The notes beneath the pieces are model-generated. The model did not search any database, was not told the DNA's origin, and worked only from the letters and a program-made list of their open reading frames with translations. A DNA stretch of 64,000 bases from Sphaerotilus microaerophilus (GTDB taxonomy: Bacteria > Pseudomonadota > Gammaproteobacteria > Burkholderiales > Burkholderiaceae_C), in contig NZ_AP025730.1 of the NCBI RefSeq assembly GCF_023734135.1, forward strand, positions 2,542,001-2,606,000. The letters run 5' to 3'. The position numbers were made by a program, and so were the translations under genes. Shown in pieces: positions 36,852 through 44,495 of this stretch (position 1 is its first letter; each line of letters starts with the position of its first letter).

Positions 36852-39137
36852 TCATTCCGGCAGGCTGTACCGGGTGGCCGGGCCCCGGCCGGTCTGGCGC
36901 AGCAGGCCACGTTCGGTCAGCGCGGCCAGGTGCTTGGAGGCGGTGGCCGGGCCGACGCTGCACAGCTGTGCGTAGGCGCTCTTGTGGATGTGGCCGTGCG
37001 CCAGCAGGTGCTGCAGCAGCGCGGCCTGGCGGGGGCGGTCGAGCATGTCGCCGGCACGGGCCTGCCAGGGGTCGGCCAGTTGCTGGGCGCGGGTCAGGGC
37101 CCGGCTGAAGAGCTGCTGCAACTCGGCGAAGTCGGCCGCAAAGGCGTCGCCCAGGCCGTGGCGCTCGATCAGCGCCTGGGCGGCCTCGCGTTCCTTGGCA
37201 GCGATGCTCAGGTAGGCGCGGGCGATGCGCAGCGTGGCGTGCACCTGCTCGGCCGGTGCGCCGGGCACCGCCAGCAAGGCGCGCTGGCGGTGCACCTCGG
37301 CGATTTCCTCGGCGTGGGCCACCGACTCCTGCGGCAGCAGCCGGTCGTAGGCCAGATCGTCGCGTGGGCCGAGGATCTCGGCCTTGAGGTTGCGAGCGGC
37401 TTCCAGGTGGGCCGGATCGCTCTCGTGCGGCCAGGCGGCCAGCGCCGCGGCCACGTGGGTGTCGCCGCGCTGCTCGTCGGCCGGGTCGTCGCTGGCCTGG
37501 AAGCGCTTGAAATGCGCCTCGGCCAGGTTGTAGTGCGCACGCCGCACCACCAGCGCCAGGCCGGCGCGCTCGGCCAGTTGCAGCGCCTGGGTGTAGGACT
37601 GGATGGCCTGCTCGTAGCGCCCCTGCCAGAACCAGGTGGCGCCCAGGTTCAGGTGGGTGCTGGCCACGGTTTCGGGCTCGACGGCGATGCGCTCGGCCAG
37701 CGCCAGCACCCGCTGCGAGGCCTCGATCGCCCGCGGAAAGTCCTTCGCATCGCCGTACAGCAGCGCCAGGTTGCCGTAGGTCTTGAGCACGGACTGCTGG
37801 TCGCCGATGCGCTCGTACAGGTTCAACGCGCGGTGCTTGTGCTCCAGGGCGCGGCGGATCTCGCCGGCACGGCGCCAGTACTCGCCCCAGGTCTGTTCCA
37901 GCGCGGCGAGCACCTCGGGCGCGATGCCGGCGGTGTCGCGCAGCGCCTGGGCGTTGTCGAGCACGGCGCGCGAACGCGGATCGTTGCGCAGCACGAACAC
38001 CCAGGCCAGCCGGGTCAGCGTCTGCAGGGTTTCCTCGGCGATGCGCGTGTCGACCGGCTCGCCGCCGGCTTCCAGGGCGCGGCGCAGGAAGTCGGCGCTG
38101 TCCTGGTAGCAGGCAAAGGCGCGGTCGGCATCGCGGGCCTCGTGGAACTTGCCCAGCGCACCGTAGGCGGCGCCCAGCAGCAGGTCGTCGCTGGCCTCGT
38201 CGGCCAGGCGCAGTGCCTGTTCGTAGGCCTGGCGCTCGCGCTCCGGGGCATCGTGGATGCGCCAGAGTGCGGCCTGGGCCAGGCACAGGTCGAATCGCTC
38301 GCGGGTGGTCAGCGGCTCGGCCGCCAGCGCAGCGATCAACGCCGGGGTCTCCGGGTGGCTGGCCAGCTCGATGCGTGCGCGCTGCAGCACCCGCAGGCAG
38401 GCGCCCACGTCGTGGGCCTGCAGGTGGTGCCACCAGGCCGAGGCCGGGTCGCCATCGACCAGCGCCTGCGTGGCCTGGCGCTGGTGCCAGTCCTGGCGGG
38501 CCTGCGCCGGCTGCTGTGCCCACTGCGCGGCCAGGGCCTGGTCGACCACCGCACGCAGGCTCAGCCGGTCAGCGCCCTGGCACGGCAGCTCGCGCAGCAC
38601 CGCGGCGAGCTGGCGCCGGCCCTTGTCGAGGGCGCGGTACAGCGTGCTCGGGCCGATCGCCCACAGGCCGCAGAGGTTGTCCACCACCGGCTCGTCGGCG
38701 CGGCGCCGGTATCGCTGCGGGAAGTCGGGTACCGCTTCGAAGCCGTGCTGGCACATCAACGCCAGCAGCGGACGCCAGCTGGTGCGTTCCAGCCAGCTGG
38801 CGTGGTCGATGCCGGTGAGCCCAGGCAGGCGGTCCGGCCGCAGTTGCGCGAGGCCCCAGCGCAGCAGCCAGGTCACCGCCCGGGCGCGCCCGCTGTCGCC
38901 GCGCAGGGCATCGCCGCCGGCACCGAGCAGCGGCTGCAGCCAATGGCGCTCCACCCAGCGGGTCAGGCGCGGGCGGCGGTGCAGCAGCTCTTCCAGCGCG
39001 CCGGCCCGGTGCGCCGCCAGGGCAGCGTCGACGAGGGACTCGACCAGGGCCGCGCTGGGCCAGGCCGAGCCGGCGCCGGCGTGGGCCGGTCCGCTGGCCG
39101 GGCCAGTTGGTAACGAGCTGTGAGCGGCGCGGGTCAT
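36852..39137 (-). CDS. TPR-repeat protein with C-terminal winged-helix domain
   Basis: 761 residues from the ATG at 39137; the open frame runs on upstream, but that part reads non-domain sequence across the divergent promoter. Residues ~1-330 are Trp/Arg/Leu-rich helical sequence of no recognised family. Tetratricopeptide-like repeats run from about 330 to 620 (YGALGKFHEARDADRAFACY, TYGNLALLYGDAKDFPRAIEASQ, LNLGATWFWQGRYEQAIQSY). The last 60 residues (AALLQHLLAHGHIHKSAYAQL … ASKHLAALTERGLL) form an ArsR/MarR-like winged helix. It is divergent from the C11 peptidase gene with 160 bases between, so it may regulate that locus. Signal unknown. Confidence 0.82.
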   Translation of the reverse strand: MTRAAHSSLPTGPASGPAHAGAGSAWPSAALVESLVDAALAAHRAGALEELLHRRPRLTRWVERHWLQPLLGAGGDALRGDSGRARAVTWLLRWGLAQLRPDRLPGLTGIDHASWLERTSWRPLLALMCQHGFEAVPDFPQRYRRRADEPVVDNLCGLWAIGPSTLYRALDKGRRQLAAVLRELPCQGADRLSLRAVVDQALAAQWAQQPAQARQDWHQRQATQALVDGDPASAWWHHLQAHDVGACLRVLQRARIELASHPETPALIAALAAEPLTTRERFDLCLAQAALWRIHDAPERERQAYEQALRLADEASDDLLLGAAYGALGKFHEARDADRAFACYQDSADFLRRALEAGGEPVDTRIAEETLQTLTRLAWVFVLRNDPRSRAVLDNAQALRDTAGIAPEVLAALEQTWGEYWRRAGEIRRALEHKHRALNLYERIGDQQSVLKTYGNLALLYGDAKDFPRAIEASQRVLALAERIAVEPETVASTHLNLGATWFWQGRYEQAIQSYTQALQLAERAGLALVVRRAHYNLAEAHFKRFQASDDPADEQRGDTHVAAALAAWPHESDPAHLEAARNLKAEILGPRDDLAYDRLLPQESVAHAEEIAEVHRQRALLAVPGAPAEQVHATLRIARAYLSIAAKEREAAQALIERHGLGDAFAADFAELQQLFSRALTRAQQLADPWQARAGDMLDRPRQAALLQHLLAHGHIHKSAYAQLCSVGPATASKHLAALTERGLLRQTGRGPATRYSLPE

Positions 39138-39200
39138 GGGGAGGTCCTCATCGTCTGGTGATCGTCTGAGGCGGGGGCCGCGGAGCCTGCCGGTCGTGCT

Positions 39201-39229
39201 TTGGCATGCGAACCAAGCGCGGCTAGTGT
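39201..39229 (+). promoter_or_regulatory. Candidate promoter of the C11 peptidase gene
   Basis: TTGGCA (five of six to the -35 consensus), a 17-base spacer and TAGTGT (39224-39229). The -35 box overlaps an inverted TTGG…CCAA repeat (39201-39216). A direct repeat ATCGTCTG occurs twice nearby, within about 39150-39175. Either could bind the divergent winged-helix protein. Confidence 0.45.
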
Positions 39230-39297
39230 ATCGAGCACCCGGCGGCGCTCGTGAGCGCAGGGCTGGGTGCCCCTGCCAACCTTGGAGGAACCCGATC

Positions 39298-40929
39298 ATG
39301 AGCGCGACGACAACCACGGCGACGATCACGAACACGACCACGGCGCAGCTGCCCGGCTTGCAGGGTGCACGCCCGGGCGATCCCGCCACCCGCGGGGTGG
39401 TGTTGGCGGTGTACGCACCGTTTGGCAGCGACGCGGTGCTCAGCACCTACCCGGACGGCGAATCGACCACGCTGGCGCAGCACCCGCTGCTGCGCCACCT
39501 GGCGGAAGTGGCGGCGGCCGGCACCCACGTGGTGGCGCTGCTGGACCGGTTGGACGACGACACCCAGCTCATCGAGATCGATGCCTACGCCCCGGCCAGG
39601 GTGCGCATCACCGCGCGCTGGAAGCAGGACATGGCCGATGTCCACACCCTGGCCGGCTTCCTGCGCCATGCCCACCGCGCCCACCCGGAGGCGGCCATCG
39701 TGCTGGCGCTGGAAGGCCACGGGGCCGGCTTCCTGCCGGAGATCGACCGCCGCCAGCTCAGCGCCGCCAACCTGACACGCGGCGGGCAGATCGAGTGGCG
39801 CCTGACGGGCGAGGGCGGCGCCCCCACGCTGCCGCAGGGCTCACCGATCCTGCCGCAGGGCTCGCCCATCCTGCCCCAGGGGTCACCGATCCTGCCGCAG
39901 GGCTCGCCGATCCTGCCGGCCAACCACATGCCGCTGTCCACCTGGGCGCTGGGCGAGGGGCTGCGCCGGGCCCAGGCCGCCGGGGTGCCGCGGCTGGCGG
40001 CGATCCACTTCAACAACTGCTTCAACATGGCCGTGGAGCTGCTGCACACCGTGGCGCCCTATGCGCAGGTGGCCACGGGCTACCCCAACTACAACTTCTT
40101 CACCGCCGGGGCGGCCTACCCCGCGGTGTTCCGGCAGTGGCAGCAGGCGGGCAGCGCCTCGGCGCTGCAGGTGGGGCACTGGCTGGCCGACGGCAACCGG
40201 GCGGTGCTGGCCGCCAAGGGAAATCACCCGACCGCCGGCTGCGTGATCGAGCTCACGCGCCTGCACGAGATCACCGAGCGGCTCGATGACCTGGCCGATG
40301 CGCTGCTGGCGGCGCTGCGCACGCCCGGCGGCATGCTTTCGCGCCAGGCGGTGGTGCAGCACATCCGCCGCGCCATCGTGCAGGCGCAGCAGTACGACAC
40401 CGAGGCCGGACCCGCGCTGGACACCCCCGACGAGCTGACCGACCTGTACAGCCTGGCGCGCACGCTGATGGACCAGGACTTCGGCCCCTACCGCGTGCAC
40501 GAGGCCGCGGCCCGGCTGCGCCACGCGCTGCAGGGCATCAAGCGCTACGGCGACAGCGACACCCCCTGGCTGGCCCCCGGGGTGCACTGGGACTTCTCCG
40601 AGAAGACGCTGGCGATGAACATCTTCCTGCCCGACCCGCTGCTGCAGGGCCACTGGGACTGGCGCTCGCCCTTCTACCTCGACGTCAATCCCGACCCCAC
40701 CCTGCCGCGCGTGCAGCCGCACATCATCGACTTCGTCAAGACCACCGACTGGGTGGACTTCCTGATCGAATACCACAAGGGCACCCAGTTCAAGTCGCTG
40801 CGCGCCGCGGCCATCCCCGAGTTCCCGGTGTTCAACGAGCGCTACCAGCCGCCCGAGCCGCCGCGGCCGACGCAGGGCGGCGATGACGGCGGCTGCGATC
40901 ACGGCAAGCCGCCCTCGTCCCGGCGCTGA
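39298..40929 (+). CDS. Clostripain-family (C11) cysteine peptidase with repeat linker
   Basis: 543 residues from the ATG at 39298, behind TTGGAGGAA. It is a caspase-like fold peptidase: the catalytic His is His141 (LALEGHGAGF) and the Cys is Cys241 (IHFNNCFNMAVELL), both in typical context. Between them lie four perfect copies of LPQGSPI plus a final LP (residues 178-207). In characterised C11 enzymes the dyad is about 45-55 residues apart; here it is 100, and the extra length includes this linker. No signal peptide is seen, so the protein is cytoplasmic or exported by an unusual route. It ends in a Gly/Asp/His-rich tail. A strong terminator follows. Substrate specificity is not readable. Confidence 0.85.
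   Translation: MSATTTTATITNTTTAQLPGLQGARPGDPATRGVVLAVYAPFGSDAVLSTYPDGESTTLAQHPLLRHLAEVAAAGTHVVALLDRLDDDTQLIEIDAYAPARVRITARWKQDMADVHTLAGFLRHAHRAHPEAAIVLALEGHGAGFLPEIDRRQLSAANLTRGGQIEWRLTGEGGAPTLPQGSPILPQGSPILPQGSPILPQGSPILPANHMPLSTWALGEGLRRAQAAGVPRLAAIHFNNCFNMAVELLHTVAPYAQVATGYPNYNFFTAGAAYPAVFRQWQQAGSASALQVGHWLADGNRAVLAAKGNHPTAGCVIELTRLHEITERLDDLADALLAALRTPGGMLSRQAVVQHIRRAIVQAQQYDTEAGPALDTPDELTDLYSLARTLMDQDFGPYRVHEAAARLRHALQGIKRYGDSDTPWLAPGVHWDFSEKTLAMNIFLPDPLLQGHWDWRSPFYLDVNPDPTLPRVQPHIIDFVKTTDWVDFLIEYHKGTQFKSLRAAAIPEFPVFNERYQPPEPPRPTQGGDDGGCDHGKPPSSRR
39829..39918 (+). repeat. 21-bp tandem repeat inside the C11 peptidase gene
   Basis: Four 21-base units (39829-39849, 39850-39870, 39871-39891, 39892-39912) plus 6 bases encode LPQGSPI repeats. 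The units differ only at third codon positions (for example TCA/TCG, CCG/CCC), so the protein sequence is exact while the DNA has begun to drift, which suggests the repeat is kept by selection. Confidence 0.9.
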
Positions 40930-40987
40930 CGCCCTCCGGCCCGCGTCCGACGCCCGCCGTTTCGAACGCTTCCATCCCCACGCCATG

Positions 40988-41024
40988 CCCCCGGCTGTTC
41001 GCGCAGCCGGGGGTTTCTTTTTTT
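40988..41024 (+). terminator. Strong rho-independent terminator after the C11 peptidase gene
   Basis: CCCCCGGCTG (40988-40997) pairs with CAGCCGGGGG (41004-41013), with a 6-base loop, followed by TTTCTTTTTTT. Confidence 0.92.
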
Positions 41025-41256
41025 GGGCGCTTCACGGCGTCCGGGCCGATCGTCTCGTGGTCGTCCATTCCCACGGGCTGTGGGGGCTGACGCGGCGCAT
41101 CGGAACGGGAAGGGGGCAGCGCTGCAATGCGTTCCAAGGCAGCGGCCCCGGGGCCTCCAGGCGAAATCCCCCGGCGGCCCCGCCCGACGGCAGCGCCCCC
41201 AGCGGCTGCGAGGCGCCGTCCGCAACCCCCCGCGGCCACACCGACCGGAGAACATC
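41025..41256. other. Gene-free stretch between the terminator and the 769-residue protein gene
   Basis: With the terminator this makes a 327-base gap. I see no gene or clear promoter boxes; a GGCCCCGGGGCC palindrome and G-tracts are present. A promoter for the next genes must lie here if the terminator is effective. Confidence 0.5.
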
Positions 41257-43566
41257 ATGGCGATCACGATGCAAGGCAGCTGGACGCTGCGTTTCAAGAG
41301 CAAGGCGGCTGCCTGGGCGCAGCGCTTCGTCGTCAGCGGCGCGGCCACCGGCAATGGCGTCTTCGCCGGCACGGCTGGCACGGCGGTGTTCGTCACCGGC
41401 ACGCAGTGGTCGGTCAAGCTGCAGCACCAGGCGCCGGGCGACCTCTGGCGCGATTCGGCGCAGCGCATCGGCACGCCCGGCGTCGCTGGCGGGCTGCTGA
41501 GCTTCGACATCCGCAGCGATGACGGGGGCAACGGCAACGGCGGCGATGCCGACTACGACGACCTGGTCATCACCGCCTCGATGCCGGCCAGCGGGTCGGA
41601 CTACGTGGTGCATGGCCGCGTGCGCAGCTACCAGGGCCTGTGCCTGTTCAATCCCTGCCGGCCCGACTTCGTGGTGATCGACCCGCCCTTCCACCTGCCC
41701 ACGCTGTGCGAGCGCTACCCGCTGCTCTGCGAGGTGCTCACCCAGCTCTACCCGGAGCGCATCCGTGGCCCGCGCCTGCCGCTGCCCGACCCGGCGCCCG
41801 ATGCGCTGCGCGACCTCACGCCACTGGTGATCCCGACCGGGCTGCCGCAGCGTGCCACCGGCATGGTGTTCCGCTCCGCATTCACGACGGCGCCGCCATC
41901 CACGCAGCCACCTACGCAGCAACCCGTGCTCACCCACCTGGCCGCCAGCGGCAAGGCGCAGAGCCAGGCGTCGCTGGATGCCATCGAGGCGCAGGCCGTT
42001 GCCGCGCTCAAGACCACGACCCGCCAGGTGGCCTTCGACGCTGCCCCGGTGCGTGCCGGGGCCGGCCGCCTGAACGCGGCTCAACTGCAGGGCATTGCCG
42101 CCATCCGCGATGCGGCGCTGCGCCTGCGCTGCAGCGTGGCGCCGGCACCCGGCCTGCTGCTGCGCTTCCAGGAGTACGACCGCACCGCCAGCGAGCGCGC
42201 CGGTGCGCCCTACACCGGCAGCGGCGCCCGGCAGGACCTGGGCCTGGCGGTCACCGACGAGCAGGGCAACTACCTCTTCCGCTTCAGCCCGACGCTGACC
42301 GACCTGGCCGAGGAAACCGCCGACGTGGCTGCCGGCGAGGCCCTGGCCACCCAGCTGCGCCCGGACGTGATCGTGCAGGTGCTGGGCACCGGGCTGACGA
42401 TGAGCTGGGAGTCGGCGCCGTACTACAACATCACCAACCTGCAGCGCATCGACCTGTGTGTGCCGCGCGAGCGGGTGCACCCGAGCCAGGGCTGCGGCGG
42501 CGACCGGGTGATCCAGCGCGTGGGCGACATCCTGATGCTGCACAGCGCGCTGGATGCGCCCGGGCACGTCAACACGCTTGACGCCGAGGGACGCATCACC
42601 TGCCGCAACGCCAACGCGCCGCAGGTGGACTGCGCCGGCTGGCGCGGTGCGCTGCGGCTGTACGGCTGCTTCGCCTCCGATGCCGCGCTGCGCTACGCCG
42701 TGTACTTCAAGCGGCCCGAGGCGCTGCGCTGGCAGGCGGTCAACCAGGCACATGCGCTGAACTACGTGCCCGACCTGATCGCCGGCGGCAAGACGGTGGG
42801 GCCCTTCCTGCGCCAGGTGGTGCCGGGCGTGCCGCTGGTCGGCGGGCCGGCCCTGGGCAGTGCGGTGGACGTGCCCACCTACGACAACCACGACCGTGAC
42901 CTGAACTGGATCGAGAACGACCTCAAGCTCATCCTCGACAGCAGCCTCTACCGGCCGTGGGACGAGCCGGGGCCGGTGCAGTGGCGCATCGAGGCCTATG
43001 ACGCGGCCGGGCAGTTGGTGGCAGGCAGCGTCGACCAGTTCACGCTCTACATCCACAACCGCACGGCGATCGCCGGGCGGCCGGGCAACGGCAGCAAGGG
43101 CGACATCGCCGGCATCCGCATGGGGACGACCGAGCTGGGCGACTGCGGGCTGTTCGAGCTGACCCACCCCGCCGCGCCGCTGACCGTGCGCCACCGCGCC
43201 GTGGACCCGGAGGGCTTCCTGCACAGCTGGAGCCTGGCCGTCACGCGGGGCAACAACGTGCCGGTGGCCACCTTCGTGGCCGGCGGGGTGACGCCCAAGG
43301 CCTATACCGCGGCGGTGCTGCCGGCCACGCCCTGCGACTTCACCGGCAGCCGCGACGAGCCCACCGCCGACCTGGACGACTACGTCGCCACCACGCTGCA
43401 GCCGGGCGGCTCCGGTGCGGCGGTGACCAGCTGGCTGCCGCCGGGGCACGGCTTCTGCGCCTTCGCGTTCACGCTGCGCGCCCACGACCGGGTCACCGAC
43501 GGCCGCAGCGCCTACCCGCAGGTGGTGTTCTGGCAGGACCTGATCGGGCTGAGCCTGCCCGGTTGA
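41257..43566 (+). CDS. Large protein of unknown function with N-terminal lectin-like Ca-binding motif
   Basis: 769 residues from the ATG at 41257 (CGGAG nearby). The frame is open further upstream without a ribosome site. Residues ~1-112 look like a small beta-sandwich ending in a glycine/aspartate loop with DADYDDLVITASMP, resembling the Ca-binding DNDYND motif of LecB-type lectins or DUF4114 domains. A Cys-bearing region (LCLFNPCRPDF…LCERYPLLCEVL) follows, then helices, a LAVTDEQGNYLFRF segment like carboxypeptidase-regulatory folds, and a long C-terminal beta-rich part. No signal peptide or membrane segment. I do not recognise the whole protein; the lectin link is inference from one motif. 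First of four co-directional genes. Confidence 0.75.
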   Translation: MAITMQGSWTLRFKSKAAAWAQRFVVSGAATGNGVFAGTAGTAVFVTGTQWSVKLQHQAPGDLWRDSAQRIGTPGVAGGLLSFDIRSDDGGNGNGGDADYDDLVITASMPASGSDYVVHGRVRSYQGLCLFNPCRPDFVVIDPPFHLPTLCERYPLLCEVLTQLYPERIRGPRLPLPDPAPDALRDLTPLVIPTGLPQRATGMVFRSAFTTAPPSTQPPTQQPVLTHLAASGKAQSQASLDAIEAQAVAALKTTTRQVAFDAAPVRAGAGRLNAAQLQGIAAIRDAALRLRCSVAPAPGLLLRFQEYDRTASERAGAPYTGSGARQDLGLAVTDEQGNYLFRFSPTLTDLAEETADVAAGEALATQLRPDVIVQVLGTGLTMSWESAPYYNITNLQRIDLCVPRERVHPSQGCGGDRVIQRVGDILMLHSALDAPGHVNTLDAEGRITCRNANAPQVDCAGWRGALRLYGCFASDAALRYAVYFKRPEALRWQAVNQAHALNYVPDLIAGGKTVGPFLRQVVPGVPLVGGPALGSAVDVPTYDNHDRDLNWIENDLKLILDSSLYRPWDEPGPVQWRIEAYDAAGQLVAGSVDQFTLYIHNRTAIAGRPGNGSKGDIAGIRMGTTELGDCGLFELTHPAAPLTVRHRAVDPEGFLHSWSLAVTRGNNVPVATFVAGGVTPKAYTAAVLPATPCDFTGSRDEPTADLDDYVATTLQPGGSGAAVTSWLPPGHGFCAFAFTLRAHDRVTDGRSAYPQVVFWQDLIGLSLPG

Positions 43567-43614
43567 GTTTGGCGGTTTGAGCCCCTCACTGTCCTTTCCT
43601 CGAAGGAGTTCGTC

Positions 43615-44055
43615 ATGGACACATCCCCCGTCCCACCGGGCGCGGCCGATCTGGCGCTGGCCTGGTCCGCCGCGGCGCTGGCGGTCTGGCGCCTGACCCA
43701 CTTGCTGCATGCCGAGGCCGGCCCCGGCGGGGTCTTCGCCCGGCTGCGCGATCTGGCCGGCACCGGCCTGGCCGGCCAGGCGCTGGGCTGCTTCTACTGC
43801 CTGAGCCTGTGGGTGGCTGCGCCGGTGGCTTGGCTGCTGCCGGCTGGCTCATTGGGGGGCGCGTTGGGCGGCGTGCCTGGGGGCCTGCTGCTGTGGCTGG
43901 CGCTGTCGGGCGCGGCGGTGCTGCTGCAGCGGCTGACCGAGCCAGCCCCGCTGGGCGCGCCCATCGCCGCGGTGCGCGCGGATCCGGCAGCGGCACTGCC
44001 ATGGCCGATCGCGGTCGAGGACCCGCCTCGCCACCCGGGCGCGCCGACGCACTGA
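43615..44055 (+). CDS. DUF1360-like small membrane protein
   Basis: 146 residues behind AAGGAG. WRLTHLLHAEAGPGGVFARLRDL followed by LGCFYCLSLWVAAPVAWLLPAG matches the DUF1360 pattern (RLTRL…E.GP…CxxCLSLWVG), a family of small membrane proteins of unknown role found in phages, sporulators and others. Three hydrophobic segments (about 12-26, 57-78 and 81-105) are followed by a Pro/Ala-rich tail. It lies 48 bases after the 769-residue gene and 34 before the next, so it is probably part of one operon. Confidence 0.72.
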   Translation: MDTSPVPPGAADLALAWSAAALAVWRLTHLLHAEAGPGGVFARLRDLAGTGLAGQALGCFYCLSLWVAAPVAWLLPAGSLGGALGGVPGGLLLWLALSGAAVLLQRLTEPAPLGAPIAAVRADPAAALPWPIAVEDPPRHPGAPTH

Positions 44056-44089
44056 CCTTCACCTTCATCCACCTCACCAGGAGACGCCC

Positions 44090-44356
44090 ATGTGCAACTG
44101 CACCTCCTCCAGCCGACGCTTCCACCCTGGCACCGGCCCCCTCGTTGCTCCCACTGCCTGGCTGCACCCGCCTGCCGCGGCGCCGCGCGACCGGGCGCTG
44201 TTCGAGTACATCGGCGCCACCGGCCTGACCGTCATCGGCCCGGCCAGCGGGCGGCGCTACCGCTTCGAGCGGCCTGGCGCCCAGGTCGGCATCGATGCGC
44301 GCGACCGCGGCGCCCTGGAGCGCCTGCCGCAGCTGCGTTGCCTGAGCACCGCATGA
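44090..44356 (+). CDS. Small Cys-rich-start protein of unknown function
   Basis: 88 residues behind CAGGAGAC. The N-terminus MCNCTSSS has a CxC pair; the C-terminal half (FEYIGATGLTVIGPASGRRYRFERPGAQ, in two parts, then VGIDARDRGALERLPQL) is a compact beta-strand-rich unit like small phage or secretion-system accessory proteins, but I cannot name it. Reading-frame quality, ribosome site and 34-base spacing support a real gene. Its stop codon falls within an 11-bp tandem repeat array. Confidence 0.68.
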   Translation: MCNCTSSSRRFHPGTGPLVAPTAWLHPPAAAPRDRALFEYIGATGLTVIGPASGRRYRFERPGAQVGIDARDRGALERLPQLRCLSTA

Positions 44357-44397
44357 ATACCGCCTGAGTACCAACTGAATACCAACTGAGTACCACC
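44343..44397 (+). repeat. 11-bp tandem repeats across the stop codon of the 88-residue gene
   Basis: Five adjacent 11-base units of the form TGARYACCRMC: TGAGCACCGCA, TGAATACCGCC, TGAGTACCAAC, TGAATACCAAC, TGAGTACCACC. The first unit is still coding (LST A) and the second supplies the TGA stop. Because 11 is not a multiple of 3, TGA appears in every frame in turn. Confidence 0.85.
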
Positions 44398-44495
44398 CGA
44401 GGGTCGTCCAGCGCGACGCCTTCCAGTCCCGAGTCCTGTCTTCACCTCGTCACCCGGCCCGCATCCCCTGCGGGCCACCCTCCCTGGAGCCCATC

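Noticed and set aside
41023-41256. Upstream start for the 769-residue gene
   Set aside because: The extension begins in the T-run of the terminator and has no ribosome site; the ATG at 41257 has one and begins a beta-strand-like sequence.
39829-44397. Tandem repeats at 39829-39918 and 44343-44397 as CRISPR-like arrays
   Set aside because: Units are directly adjacent with no spacers and there are no cas genes; one array is coding and the other is an 11-bp tandem repeat.
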